A stretch of 35,279 nt of DNA from CAZTTH01 sp964615975 (GCA_964615975.1 CAZTTH010000036.1:1-35279); one strand, 5' to 3'; shown: positions 27,082-35,279, counted from the first letter of the stretch. A program made the numbers and translations. The notes: generated by a model from the letters alone, not told the origin.

Positions 27082-28308
27082 ATGACGACCAATTTAAAGC
27101 AATTCACCATTGTCTATGTCGATGACGAGCCCAATGCCTTGAAATATTTTACCAAGAATTTTCAAGATGATTTTACCATCCTGACCGTAAATAATGCCGC
27201 TGAAGCCGATCGGCTGTTAGCCGAAAAACATAATGAAATCGCGATAGTGATTTCTGATCAACGCATGCCGGGTGAGACCGGAGTGCAATTGTTTGGAAGG
27301 ATAAAAAATCTCTACCCCCGCATTCTGCGAATCCTGGTTACCGCGTTCGCTGATTTTGAGATCGCGATTGAAGCGGTCAATAAAGGTTCTATTTATCAAT
27401 ACATTTCAAAACCTTGGGAAATCCACACTTTACGCATTGTGATCCAACGCGCTTTGGAATATTATCAATTGGTAATGCAACGCGATCAATTGCTCGATGA
27501 AAAATTGACGACCATCCAAAAAATCGCGTTTTGTGATTACGAAAAAAATTTAACTTATTTTGCTTATGGTTTAAATAATTACCTGCCGGCATCGCTTGCC
27601 GCGATGGATCGCTTTTTCTCCGCCTGTTCCACGCCGGGAAAGATATCCAATGATCACGCATTGATGTTTATGGATTATCAAAAATGGGCAAAATCTCAAA
27701 GCCGGTTCATTGCCCAAACCAATGAGATGCTGGGTCGGATTCTGGCGCTGGCGGAATGTGATCGCGACAAGGTTATCGCATGGGAATCACTTCCCGACAA
27801 CTTAAGCGCAGCAGGACAGAAGTTGTTTGGCGAATATCCCGCGGTCGAATATGAGAATAAGTTGGCCGCGATCTCTTCACTCTCACTGCCTCATCCAACC
27901 CTTTATCCACTGGCTTTGATAATACAGGCGCTCCATGAGTTGGGGGAAAAAAAACATCCGCTAGTGATGAAAGTTGATAAGGTTGTTGAGCATCATCAGG
28001 CCGATTGTCTTGCTCTTGACCTGGTTTTAAAATCTCCATCCTGGCTGGCCGAACAGCGGAATTTATTATTTTCTCCATTAAACGACTCGAAGGTGGCGCC
28101 GGAAGCGCCACCTATCTGCATGTATATCCTAACCAGTTATTTCATCATAACGCAATGGGGTGGTGATATCGAAATTCCCAATTCACCGGATAATTGCAGC
28201 ATCAATGTTCGCCTTCCATTCGCGATTAAAAATAATCATCATCGCCCTGATCCCAATCAGGCCGAAATCCTGACCAAAATATTTTCTCATCACAACAAGT
28301 GGAGTTGA
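27082..28308 (+). CDS. PhcQ-like response regulator with degenerate kinase-like C-terminus
   Basis: A 408-residue protein. Residues 8-125 are a receiver domain: acidic residues in YVDDEP (12-17), phospho-Asp59 in VISDQRMPG, Thr in VTAF, and Lys110 in ISKPWE. The block AVNKGSIYQYISKPWE is typical of PhcQ and RpfG-type receivers. The remaining 280 residues contain no HD-GYP, GGDEF or DNA-binding domain. The end (ILTSYFIITQWGGDIEI then INVRLPF) resembles the final strands of a histidine-kinase ATPase domain without the N-box, so it is probably a catalytically dead kinase-like module. In Ralstonia, PhcQ acts with PhcS and PhcR to control the PhcA regulon. Here it is divergent from the PKS and downstream of the PhcB/S/R-like genes. 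A strong AAGGAAAGGA ribosome site supports the start. Confidence 0.82.
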   Translation: MTTNLKQFTIVYVDDEPNALKYFTKNFQDDFTILTVNNAAEADRLLAEKHNEIAIVISDQRMPGETGVQLFGRIKNLYPRILRILVTAFADFEIAIEAVNKGSIYQYISKPWEIHTLRIVIQRALEYYQLVMQRDQLLDEKLTTIQKIAFCDYEKNLTYFAYGLNNYLPASLAAMDRFFSACSTPGKISNDHALMFMDYQKWAKSQSRFIAQTNEMLGRILALAECDRDKVIAWESLPDNLSAAGQKLFGEYPAVEYENKLAAISSLSLPHPTLYPLALIIQALHELGEKKHPLVMKVDKVVEHHQADCLALDLVLKSPSWLAEQRNLLFSPLNDSKVAPEAPPICMYILTSYFIITQWGGDIEIPNSPDNCSINVRLPFAIKNNHHRPDPNQAEILTKIFSHHNKWS

Positions 28309-28380
28309 TCGCGATCTCGATTGTTATATTAGCCGAATATCTCCGTCCATTAATATTCTGCTGAACCATTTATAAGCTTC

Positions 28381-30594
28381 ATGCCTGACCTCATAGTTGA
28401 AACGCATTCGTTGACCCGCAGCTTCGGCGCGATGACGGCTGTCGACCAGGTCTCTTTATCCGTAGAGAAAGGCGCCATATATGGCTTGCTTGGGCCCAAT
28501 GGCAGTGGTAAATCCACCATCATTCGCATGCTTTGTGGAGTTTTGCCGCCTGATTCCGGCCACGCCACCGTGTTGGGATATGATATTGCTTCCGAGTCGG
28601 AAGCAATCAAGCATCAGATTGGCTATATGTCTCAGAAATTCAGCCTCTATACCGATCTGACAGTAACGGAAAATCTCGAATTCTATGGCCGGATATACGA
28701 TCTCGACCGGAACACGTTGGCAGCACGGATAAACGAGATGATCCAACTGACCGATATCGCGCCCTATCGCCAGCAACGGGCCGCTACCTTGTCGGGAGGT
28801 TGGAAACAACGCCTGGCGCTTGCCTGCGCGTTGATCCATGATCCGGAATTAATCTTTCTTGATGAACCGACCGCGGGCATTGATCCGGTGGCGCGTCGCG
28901 ATCTTTGGGATTTGCTCTTTATTCTTGCCGGCAAAGGCAAAACTCTCTTTGTCACGACCCATTATATGGATGAAGCCGAGCGGTGTTCTCATGTGGCTTA
29001 CCTGTACCTGGCAAAGTTGATTCTTTCCGGTCGTCCGAACGAATTAAAGCAGCTGCCGCAGGTAAATCCCCGGAATACCAATCGTTTTGAGATTACCATC
29101 GCGAATCCCGCTCTCTCACTCCCATTCCTGCGGGCAGCCAATAAAGTTCATGATGCCACCCTCTTCGGAGAAGCGATACATGTCCTGGTCGACAATGATG
29201 TGAGGGAGGAAGATTTTCAGCGCTTTTTGCAGGTCAGCAACAGTGATCAAATTCAAATTCGCCCGATCTCTCCGACCCTTGAAGATGTCTTTGTTACACT
29301 GACCCGAAATCAGAAGCGTTTGCACGAACAGATTGATGCCCCGGCAAGAGCTGACACACCCTCGCCGATAGATAAAGATGATGATCATCTTTCAGCTCAG
29401 CTTACCACGGCGCCGAAACCACAAAAACGCTCCCAACACGAATACCCATTGCAAGGCTTTTCGGCCATTTTCATCAAGGAAATCATTCAGATCATTCGCG
29501 AACCTTCAACCTTGTTTTTCATGTTCCTGATTCCGGTATTGGAGCTGACAATATTCGGCTTCGCGGTAGATTTCATGGTCGAAAATATCCCCACAGTCGT
29601 ATGGAATATGGATCAAAAATCCGCGAGTCGCGAACTGGTTGCGGCATTTGCCAACACAAAAACCTTCAAAATCGAAGATTATGTCCATGATCGCCATACG
29701 TTCGAACGGAGGCTGCGTTCTGGAAGCGCAAAGGTCGGGATTTGCATACCGCCGGATTTCAGTGCCAGATTGGTCAAAGGCGATCAGGTAAAGGTGCAGG
29801 TGTTAATTGATGGCAGTGATTCGAATTCCGCGAACGCGGCGATTTCCTCGGCGAAATTATTGGGCATTGTCCGCTCGTTGAATCGAAATCGCGCTCATCC
29901 CTCAGGGCACATGGATATAAACTTTATCGATCAAACCCACAACGCGATTTTGCCCATCGACGTCCGGGTAAGGATTCTTTATAATCCGGCATTGGAAAGC
30001 GCTAATTTTTTCATTCCCGGACTGGTCTGTATCATATTACAAATCGTGACCATCAGCCTGACCGCGTTTTCGATTGTGCGTGAACGGGAAAATGGCACCC
30101 TTGAACAGTTGTTTGTCACACCGGTTGGCAAACAGGCATTGCTATGGGGGAAATTAATTCCTTATGTCATCGCGGGATTCTGGGTACTGATCCTGGTCAT
30201 TGTGGTGATGATCTATGTGTTTTCCGTGCCCATAGCGGGTAGTTTGTTATTGCTGCTCGGATTGGGTATGTTATTTGTGCTCTGTTCATTGGGATTAGGA
30301 TTATTCATTTCCACCATCGCTCGTACTCAACTCGTGGCGCTTCAAGTAACATTCATGATCATGTTGCCTTCCATCTTGCTTTCAGGTTTTATATTTCCGC
30401 GCTCCGAAATGCCGGATGTGATCCATGCCATCAGCTACCTGATTCCCGCCACTTATTTTGTTGAAATTGTGCGCGGCATCGTTCTGCGGGGAGCTGAAAT
30501 CCATGAATTGGGTTTTCATGTCGGGTGCCTGGCTTTCTCCACCGTTCTGATTTTATTGATCAGTCTTACCCGCATTAAAAAACAAGTCATATAA
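28381..30594 (+). CDS. ABC-2 type exporter, fused ATPase and permease
   Basis: A 737-residue single-chain half-transporter. The ATPase is N-terminal (about 1-310): Walker A GPNGSGKST, signature LSGGWKQRLALA, Walker B LIFLDEP, and the switch histidine in VTTHYMDEA. A charged linker of about 50 residues follows. From about residue 355 is an ABC-2 permease: a first helix near LFFMFLIPVLELTIFGFAV, a large extracytoplasmic loop of about 150 residues, then five helices (the LIPVLE and large-loop layout of YbhS/YhhJ-type permeases). YbhF/YbhR/YbhS-type systems export drugs or lipophilic compounds; the fused form probably dimerises. It lies 72 bp after the PhcQ-like gene on the same strand, so it may be co-transcribed and export the PKS/PhcB product, though general lipid or drug export is equally possible. 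No clear ribosome site precedes the ATG. Confidence 0.92.
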   Translation: MPDLIVETHSLTRSFGAMTAVDQVSLSVEKGAIYGLLGPNGSGKSTIIRMLCGVLPPDSGHATVLGYDIASESEAIKHQIGYMSQKFSLYTDLTVTENLEFYGRIYDLDRNTLAARINEMIQLTDIAPYRQQRAATLSGGWKQRLALACALIHDPELIFLDEPTAGIDPVARRDLWDLLFILAGKGKTLFVTTHYMDEAERCSHVAYLYLAKLILSGRPNELKQLPQVNPRNTNRFEITIANPALSLPFLRAANKVHDATLFGEAIHVLVDNDVREEDFQRFLQVSNSDQIQIRPISPTLEDVFVTLTRNQKRLHEQIDAPARADTPSPIDKDDDHLSAQLTTAPKPQKRSQHEYPLQGFSAIFIKEIIQIIREPSTLFFMFLIPVLELTIFGFAVDFMVENIPTVVWNMDQKSASRELVAAFANTKTFKIEDYVHDRHTFERRLRSGSAKVGICIPPDFSARLVKGDQVKVQVLIDGSDSNSANAAISSAKLLGIVRSLNRNRAHPSGHMDINFIDQTHNAILPIDVRVRILYNPALESANFFIPGLVCIILQIVTISLTAFSIVRERENGTLEQLFVTPVGKQALLWGKLIPYVIAGFWVLILVIVVMIYVFSVPIAGSLLLLLGLGMLFVLCSLGLGLFISTIARTQLVALQVTFMIMLPSILLSGFIFPRSEMPDVIHAISYLIPATYFVEIVRGIVLRGAEIHELGFHVGCLAFSTVLILLISLTRIKKQVI

Positions 30595-30656
30595 GCGCTT
30601 CATCATCATGCATTACATTTTCCACTGTGACTCTAAGGTTCAATAATCCGATAGCT

Positions 30657-31394
30657 ATGAATATCGACCATTGGTATAAATCCGCCTTTACCCGGGATTA
30701 TTTACAGATTTATTCTCATCGCGATTCCGCGGAAGCCGAGGAGGATCTAAAGCAATTGCTAACCCATCTCAATTTGCCCGCCCATCCCTTGTGTCTTGAC
30801 TTAGGTTGTGGATTCGGTCGCCATCTGGCTTATTTGAATGAGCGGGGGATTACCACGATTGGCTTTGATCTCTCCCGCGATCTCATTGAATATGGCCAGG
30901 CTCAATGGCCTAATCTCAGGCTGGTCATGGTTCAGGCGGATATGCGGCAAATACCATTTCGCGCCGCTTTTGATTTCGTCTTTTCTTTTTTTACTTCCTT
31001 CGGGTATTTTCTCGATGACAGTGAAAATCTCCAGGTATTGCTGGAAATGGCAAGGGTGTTAAAACCACAAGGAGGATTTGTCATCGATTATCTCAATTCC
31101 ACTCAGATCAGGCAGGATCTGATTGCCAACGACCAACGTCATTTAATCGATATGTCCATTATCCAAAATCGCCGAATCAATCATGCGCATCATATGATTG
31201 AAAAGGAAATCATTATCCGGGATGCGGGAGGGGAGAGGAGCCACTGGGAACGGATAAAATTATATCAATTAGCTGATTTTGAGATGATGTGTGATCAGGC
31301 CGGATTGGTCATTACCCGCACCTATGGTGATTACTCAGGGGGAGAGGTGGAAGAAAATTCTCCCCGTCTGATAATGATCGGAGAAAAGCGATGA
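30657..31394 (+). CDS. Class I SAM-dependent methyltransferase
   Basis: A small soluble methyltransferase of 245 residues from ATG 30657. The frame also opens at GTG 30627, but those ten residues add no conserved sequence. Motif I is CLDLGCGFGRHLAYL, with a following acidic strand GFDLSRDLIEY, motif II-like VQADMRQIPF and FDFVFSFFTSFGYF, and a post-motif VLKPQGGFVIDYLN. These features place it among Methyltransf_25/11 type enzymes, but the substrate is not evident. The last four bases overlap the bshC start (ATGA), so the two are translationally coupled. A methyltransferase next to bacillithiol genes is worth noting because N-methyl-bacillithiol is known from green sulfur bacteria; that link is speculative here. 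Confidence 0.88.
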   Translation: MNIDHWYKSAFTRDYLQIYSHRDSAEAEEDLKQLLTHLNLPAHPLCLDLGCGFGRHLAYLNERGITTIGFDLSRDLIEYGQAQWPNLRLVMVQADMRQIPFRAAFDFVFSFFTSFGYFLDDSENLQVLLEMARVLKPQGGFVIDYLNSTQIRQDLIANDQRHLIDMSIIQNRRINHAHHMIEKEIIIRDAGGERSHWERIKLYQLADFEMMCDQAGLVITRTYGDYSGGEVEENSPRLIMIGEKR

Positions 31395-32956
31395 AAGCCA
31401 ATTTATTTGACCGCCTGTTGATTCCTGATGAATGGTGTTCTGAAACTGTAATCAACCGCTTTCTGCCCCATACCCCCGCGGATAAATTCGATTTGTCATC
31501 CGTGCGGCGCCACCTGTTGCGACACCCTGGTTTTCCCCGGCAGGCCGTGGCCGATTTATTGACTTCATACAACCAAGCGATCGGCAACCATGAAAATTCA
31601 CTCATTAACTGCCGCCGCCTGAACGATCCTCAGGCAACCATCATCATTACCGGCCAACAAGCCGGCCTGGCCAGCGGACCGTTATACACCTTATACAAAA
31701 TTATTACCACTTTGAAACTGGCGGCATTTTATGAATCGCGCTGGTTGTCCCCGGTAATTCCCATCTTTTGGAACGCGACTGAAGACCATGACCTGAGTGA
31801 AATTTCCACGATTGATTTCCCCGCACAAAAATGGCGGGTGAACCTGGAAAATCATGGCAAACCGGTGGAATCACTCAAAACATTTCCCGCTTTCGCAAAG
31901 ACCATTAATGAATTTACCGCCGCTATCAATGAAGCCAATCATCAGGAGGCAATAACAGCCTTATTACGGCCAAGTCATGAGCATTATGGGGAATTATCGT
32001 CTGCCATCATCGCGCGATTGTTGGGAGATGCCGGCTTGGTGATTCTCGAACCCAGGATCTTGCGCTCACTGGCTGGTGAAAGCTTTGCCAAGGCGGTGGG
32101 CATGCGCCATCAAATCAACTCTGCCTTGCAGTCTGCTGGCAATGAATTAAGGATCAATAATATTGAACCCGCATTTCCGTCGGACGCGACCATCACCGGT
32201 CTTTATTTTATCTCCGAAGACGGAACGCGACAGCGCCTTGGCATGCATCAGCAACGCTTAACCCTGGGCAGAAAACAATTTGCCGAATCAACTATCTTGA
32301 AGAAAATATCCCAACATCCCGAACGCTGTTCCGCCAGCGCTTTTCTGCGCCCCATCATCCAATCATCGGTATTGCCGGTAATCGGTTCGGTGGTTGGTCC
32401 GGGAGAATATCGTTACCACCTCCAGTTATCAAAATTATTCGGGTTGTTCAACGTTGCCATGCCAGTATTGTTTATGCGAAATCATGGGACGATACTAAGT
32501 CGGAAGGAGGCAAAACTGGCTGAAAAACTCGCGCTTCGTGAAAGGGATTATTTCCAACCCCGACAAAAATTTTATCAACGCCGGGAATTGCCGGAAGAGA
32601 TCCAGAAATTTATTGCTGACGCGCACGTCGAATTGGAGGAACACAGAGAAAAACTGCAACAAAAATTGCCCGGATTAATGAGCCCCGCGCTGCACGCGTT
32701 TTACGCTCGAGGCCTGAATCACAATCTGGTAAAGTTGACCGCAAAAATAGAAAAAGAATATTTGCGTTCCGGCGAAGTTGACAATGGCCGGGTCGATCGA
32801 TTTTTCGCCTGTGTCCAACCGAAAAACAAACCCCAGGAACGGGTGATCAATATTCTTTATTTTATCCAATTTAATGGCCTCGAGTTAATCGATCATTTAT
32901 TGGCATTGTTCGATCCGTTTGAAAAACGCCATTACATCGTGTATACGGATTATTGA
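31391..32956 (+). CDS. bshC: Putative cysteine ligase BshC (bacillithiol biosynthesis)
   Basis: BshC is thought to perform the last step of bacillithiol synthesis, adding cysteine to glucosaminyl-malate. This 521-residue protein has the family length and its hallmarks: TGQQAGLASGPLYTLYK (about 87-103), FWNATEDHDLSEIS (126-139), GPGEYRYHLQLS and MPVLFMRN, followed by a long C-terminal coiled-coil-like stretch (about 375-460, rich in Glu, Lys and Leu). The start overlaps the preceding methyltransferase stop by four bases. bshB1 and bshA follow on the same strand after a 217-bp spacer. The full set bshC-bshB1-bshA in one locus strongly supports a functional low-molecular-weight thiol pathway in this organism. 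Confidence 0.96.
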   Translation: MKANLFDRLLIPDEWCSETVINRFLPHTPADKFDLSSVRRHLLRHPGFPRQAVADLLTSYNQAIGNHENSLINCRRLNDPQATIIITGQQAGLASGPLYTLYKIITTLKLAAFYESRWLSPVIPIFWNATEDHDLSEISTIDFPAQKWRVNLENHGKPVESLKTFPAFAKTINEFTAAINEANHQEAITALLRPSHEHYGELSSAIIARLLGDAGLVILEPRILRSLAGESFAKAVGMRHQINSALQSAGNELRINNIEPAFPSDATITGLYFISEDGTRQRLGMHQQRLTLGRKQFAESTILKKISQHPERCSASAFLRPIIQSSVLPVIGSVVGPGEYRYHLQLSKLFGLFNVAMPVLFMRNHGTILSRKEAKLAEKLALRERDYFQPRQKFYQRRELPEEIQKFIADAHVELEEHREKLQQKLPGLMSPALHAFYARGLNHNLVKLTAKIEKEYLRSGEVDNGRVDRFFACVQPKNKPQERVINILYFIQFNGLELIDHLLALFDPFEKRHYIVYTDY

Positions 32957-33067
32957 ACTTCTTAGAAAGGGCTAAGATTTACTGAACGTGATCAGGTTTT
33001 CGCCATTTGATTGCGCTGGCATGGCTGTCGTTTTAAGTCCCGCTTTAGGAGAGCTGAGCTAAATTAG

Positions 33068-33086
33068 CCCAGGTCAACCCCCTGGG
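33068..33086 (+). other. Small hairpin between bshC and bshB1
   Basis: CCCAGG and CCTGGG form a 6-bp stem with a seven-base loop inside the 217-bp bshC-bshB1 spacer. No T run follows, so it is unlikely to be a strong intrinsic terminator; it could be an attenuating or processing structure. The rest of the spacer shows no gene. Confidence 0.3.
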
Positions 33087-33173
33087 TATATGCAGAGCAA
33101 TGAGGTGCGACCTGATTTGTTTCATACGAGAAAACAATTGGTTCTGTCTACTTCGATAACAAAAGGACAAGAT

Positions 33174-33881
33174 ATGCAATTGGACATATTATTTCTGGCG
33201 GCACATCCCGATGACGCCGAACTGTTTTGTGGTGGTACGATTATTAAAATGCGAGAATTGGGATATCAGGTTGGGATTCTCGATTTAACCAGGGGTGAAT
33301 CCGCATCTGCCGGGACGATTGCAGACCGGGATACGGAAACGCAACAAGCCAATACGATTCTCAAGCCCGCTTTCCGTCACAATCTAGGTTTGCCTGACAG
33401 CCGTTTGCAGGATAACGATGACGCCCGCCGTTTAATCGTTGAAATCATCCGCCAGTACCGGGTCAAGTTATTGGTCGCCCCCATTGGTCCTTGCCGGCAT
33501 CCCGATCATACCGCCACCTGGGAGTTGGCGAGAAGCGTATACTTTTTTTCCGGGGCGCACAAATATCCAGTTGATCTTCCTCCCTGGCGCCCTTTAAAAC
33601 TCATTTATCATTTGGAATATCACGACCGTCCGCCATCTTTCGTTATCGATGTATCCGCTCAATTCGAGGCCAAAATGGAGGCGATTAGAGCTTATTCAAC
33701 CCAATTTTATAATCCCGCGAATCCTCAGGGATTAACCGAGATTTCGCAACCTCATTTTATGGAACGAATGATCGCGCGCTTTCGCCATTACGGCCACCAA
33801 ATTCAATGTCAATATGGCGAACCCTTCATTTCCGAAGATATCATTCGTCTCGATAATCCCATGCACTTGATAACCCCATAA
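33174..33881 (+). CDS. bshB1: N-acetylglucosaminyl-malate deacetylase BshB1
   Basis: BshB1 is the zinc hydrolase of the LmbE/PIG-L family that removes the acetyl group from GlcNAc-malate in bacillithiol synthesis. The start is set at ATG 33174 because AAAGGA lies just upstream and the protein then begins MQLDILFLAAHPDDAELFCG, the family N-terminus; an upstream in-frame ATG at 33090 would add 28 unrelated residues. The 235-residue length is normal. Zinc-site residues are in AHPDDAE (His11, Asp13, Asp14, Glu16), with TRGESASAGT and a second metal-site motif, CRHPDHTA. YHLEYHDRPPSFVIDVS matches the BshB1 subgroup. bshA follows after ten bases, so the two form one transcript. Confidence 0.96.
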   Translation: MQLDILFLAAHPDDAELFCGGTIIKMRELGYQVGILDLTRGESASAGTIADRDTETQQANTILKPAFRHNLGLPDSRLQDNDDARRLIVEIIRQYRVKLLVAPIGPCRHPDHTATWELARSVYFFSGAHKYPVDLPPWRPLKLIYHLEYHDRPPSFVIDVSAQFEAKMEAIRAYSTQFYNPANPQGLTEISQPHFMERMIARFRHYGHQIQCQYGEPFISEDIIRLDNPMHLITP

Positions 33882-33891
33882 GGAACACATC

Positions 33892-35010
33892 ATGAATATC
33901 GGAATTATATGTTATCCCTCTATCGGGGGCTCGGGTCTGATCGCCACCCAACTGGGATTGAGCCTGGCCAAGCTCGGTCACCAGATTCACTTCATCTCCT
34001 ATTCAGTGCCCTTCAAGCTCTCGACCTTTGAGCCCAATGTCTATTTTCATGAAGTCGAACCGATCAATTATCCGCTGTTCAACCAGAATCTCTATACCTT
34101 TTCATTAACCGCCAAAATTATCGAGGTTGTGAATGAGTATCAATTGGAGATTGTTCATGCCCATTATTCGATCCCCCATTCGCTCAGCGCGCATCTTGCC
34201 CGGGAAGTTTCAAAGAAAAATTTCAAAATCATCACCACCCTGCATGGCACTGATGTCACCATTGTCGGGCAAAACCAGCCTCTGTTTCCCCTCAATAAAT
34301 ATGGCATTGAAATGAGTGATCGAGTGACCACGGTTTCCCAGTTCCAAAAAGATCATACCCGGCGTTATTTTGATATCAAAAAGGAGATCGACCTGATTTA
34401 TAATTTCGTCGATACCAATGTCTTCAAGCCGGGAAAGGGGGTCTGCGAACGCTCATGCCTGGCATCCACAAGTCAAAAAATTGTCATGCATATTTCAAAC
34501 TTTCGGCAACTTAAAAACCCCCTGGGTATTATCAATACTTTTCTTATGGTAAAACATCAAATCGAGGCAAAGTTGGTGCTGGTTGGTGAAGGTCCGGGGT
34601 TGACCGAGATCAAGAATTTTTGTAGTCAACACAAACTCAGGGATGATGTGATTTACATGGGGAAAATTGATCGGGTCGAAAGTATACTCCCGGTTGCCGA
34701 TTGTGTTTTTCTTCCCAGCTATATGGAATCATTCGGGATGGCGTTGCTGGAGGCAATGTCTTGTGCCGTCCCGACTGTCAGCAGCAATGTGGGCGGCATA
34801 CCCGAACTGGTAGAACACGGGAAATCCGGATATTATGCGGATCCCGATGACCACGAGTTGATGGCTGAATATATCGTATCGATTTGTCAATCGGATTCCC
34901 TGGCTCATCAAATGGGGCAGGAGGGCAGGGCGATCGCGGAAACTAAATTCAATCAGCAGGATAAAGTAAAACAATATGTCGAGTGTTATGAACGCGAGCT
35001 GAGTCGCTAA
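33892..35010 (+). CDS. bshA: N-acetyl-alpha-D-glucosaminyl L-malate synthase BshA
   Basis: BshA is the GT4-family retaining glycosyltransferase that starts bacillithiol synthesis by joining GlcNAc from UDP-GlcNAc to L-malate. The 372-residue protein is full length: N-terminal GIICYPSIGGSGLIATQLG with the GSG acceptor-site loop, HAHYSIPHS, TLHGTDVTIVG, and the donor-site block YMESFGMALLEAMSCAVP (EX7E) with SSNVGGIPELV. These are the features that separate BshA from general GT4 enzymes. AAGGAA lies eight bases before the ATG. Gene order bshC, bshB1, bshA gives a compact complete pathway, with the first enzyme encoded last. Confidence 0.97.
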   Translation: MNIGIICYPSIGGSGLIATQLGLSLAKLGHQIHFISYSVPFKLSTFEPNVYFHEVEPINYPLFNQNLYTFSLTAKIIEVVNEYQLEIVHAHYSIPHSLSAHLAREVSKKNFKIITTLHGTDVTIVGQNQPLFPLNKYGIEMSDRVTTVSQFQKDHTRRYFDIKKEIDLIYNFVDTNVFKPGKGVCERSCLASTSQKIVMHISNFRQLKNPLGIINTFLMVKHQIEAKLVLVGEGPGLTEIKNFCSQHKLRDDVIYMGKIDRVESILPVADCVFLPSYMESFGMALLEAMSCAVPTVSSNVGGIPELVEHGKSGYYADPDDHELMAEYIVSICQSDSLAHQMGQEGRAIAETKFNQQDKVKQYVECYERELSR

Positions 35011-35049
35011 CCGGGATCAGAATTTACATAATGATTTTTGGGTTTATAA

Positions 35050-35077
35050 TTGCACCTCTACTCAGTCTTGCTATAGT
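35050..35077 (+). promoter_or_regulatory. Predicted sigma70-type promoter for tRNA-Val
   Basis: TTGCAC (35050-35055) and TATAGT (35072-35077) are separated by 16 bases and lie 20 bases before the mature tRNA 5' end, as expected for a tRNA promoter with a short leader. Confidence 0.55.
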
Positions 35078-35096
35078 GATGACCTGTCATTTTTAT

Positions 35097-35173
35097 GGGC
35101 GTTTAGCTCAGTTGGCTAGAGCGCTACCTTCACACGGTAGAGGTCGCAGGTTCGAGTCCTGCAACGCCCACCA
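35097..35173 (+). tRNA. tRNA-Val (anticodon CAC)
   Basis: A 77-base cloverleaf with CCA encoded. The acceptor stem pairs GGGCGTT with AACGCCC, followed by discriminator A and CCA. The D arm reads AGCTCAGTTGGCTAGAGC, the anticodon stem CTACC/GGTAG closes the loop TTCACAC (anticodon CAC, reading GUG valine codons), and the T arm is GCAGGTTCGAGTCCTGC. A T-rich run directly after the CCA (TTTTTCTT) may aid termination. The last 106 bases of the window after it show no further gene. Confidence 0.96.
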
Positions 35174-35279
35174 TTTTTCTTACTCAAATCCCGCTTTTGA
35201 TACTTTCCGATATACCCCGATAAACCCCGTTATCATTACAAAAAGCACACAATTTTTCACACAATTAATTTTGAGGCTG

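Noticed and set aside
1..35279. CRISPR array, insertion sequence, prophage or integron
   Set aside because: No regularly spaced repeats, transposase, integrase or phage genes were seen; the tRNA near the right end has no integrase or repeated tRNA end within the window.

Overview
The window looks like a chromosomal scaffold segment from an uncultivated or little-studied Gram-negative-type bacterium of middling GC content. The phylum cannot be fixed from sequence alone. Clues are a bacillithiol biosynthesis set (bshC-bshB1-bshA), which occurs in Firmicutes but also in Deinococcus, Bacteroidota, Acidobacteriota and related lineages; a zinc-ribbon Ser/Thr protein kinase; and a Phc-type two-component locus of the kind first known from Ralstonia. 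One 100-N gap lies at 21821-21920. It is flanked by an exact 55-bp direct repeat and is almost certainly a scaffolding artefact inside one polyketide synthase gene.

Layout. (1) 1-8114, plus strand: the tail of an unknown membrane protein, then a four-gene amidoligase-type cluster: alpha-E protein, transglutaminase-DUF2126 fusion, circularly permuted ATP-grasp fused to a second alpha-E domain, and a second transglutaminase-like protein. These families are predicted to make and process an unknown peptide or amide product. (2) 8101-8442, minus: a short ORF ending in a protein-kinase-like glycine loop, perhaps a broken kinase gene. (3) 8653-10762, plus: sucC-sucD, succinyl-CoA synthetase. (4) 10807-14955: a DUF4126/zinc-ribbon membrane protein (minus) divergent from a zinc-ribbon Ser/Thr kinase with a multi-pass membrane tail (plus). 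(5) 15098-15725, minus: a convincing cereblon-type CULT-domain protein with a small overlapping upstream ORF. (6) 15877-28308: a Phc-like signalling locus. A PhcB-like methyltransferase and a giant membrane hybrid kinase resembling a PhcS+PhcR fusion are on the plus strand. A PhcQ-like response regulator lies further on, also plus. Between them, on the opposite strand, sits a 2,192-residue FAAL-ACP-KS-cMT-KR-ACP megasynthase. (7) 28381-30594: an ABC exporter with ATPase and permease in one chain. (8) 30657-35010: a methyltransferase overlapping bshC, then bshB1 and bshA. (9) 35097-35173: tRNA-Val(CAC) with its own promoter.

The most interesting reading is region 6. The domains of the megasynthase (fatty-acid loading, one extension, C-methylation, ketoreduction, no dehydratase, no thioesterase) predict a 2-methyl-3-hydroxy long-chain acyl thioester. 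That is the type of substrate a PhcB-like enzyme would turn into a 3-hydroxy fatty-acid methyl ester signal, to be sensed by the adjacent hybrid kinase and relayed to the PhcQ-like regulator. The region may thus encode a quorum-sensing circuit that makes its own dedicated, polyketide-tailored autoinducer, possibly with an adjoining exporter. This is inference from domain logic and gene order and has not been demonstrated.
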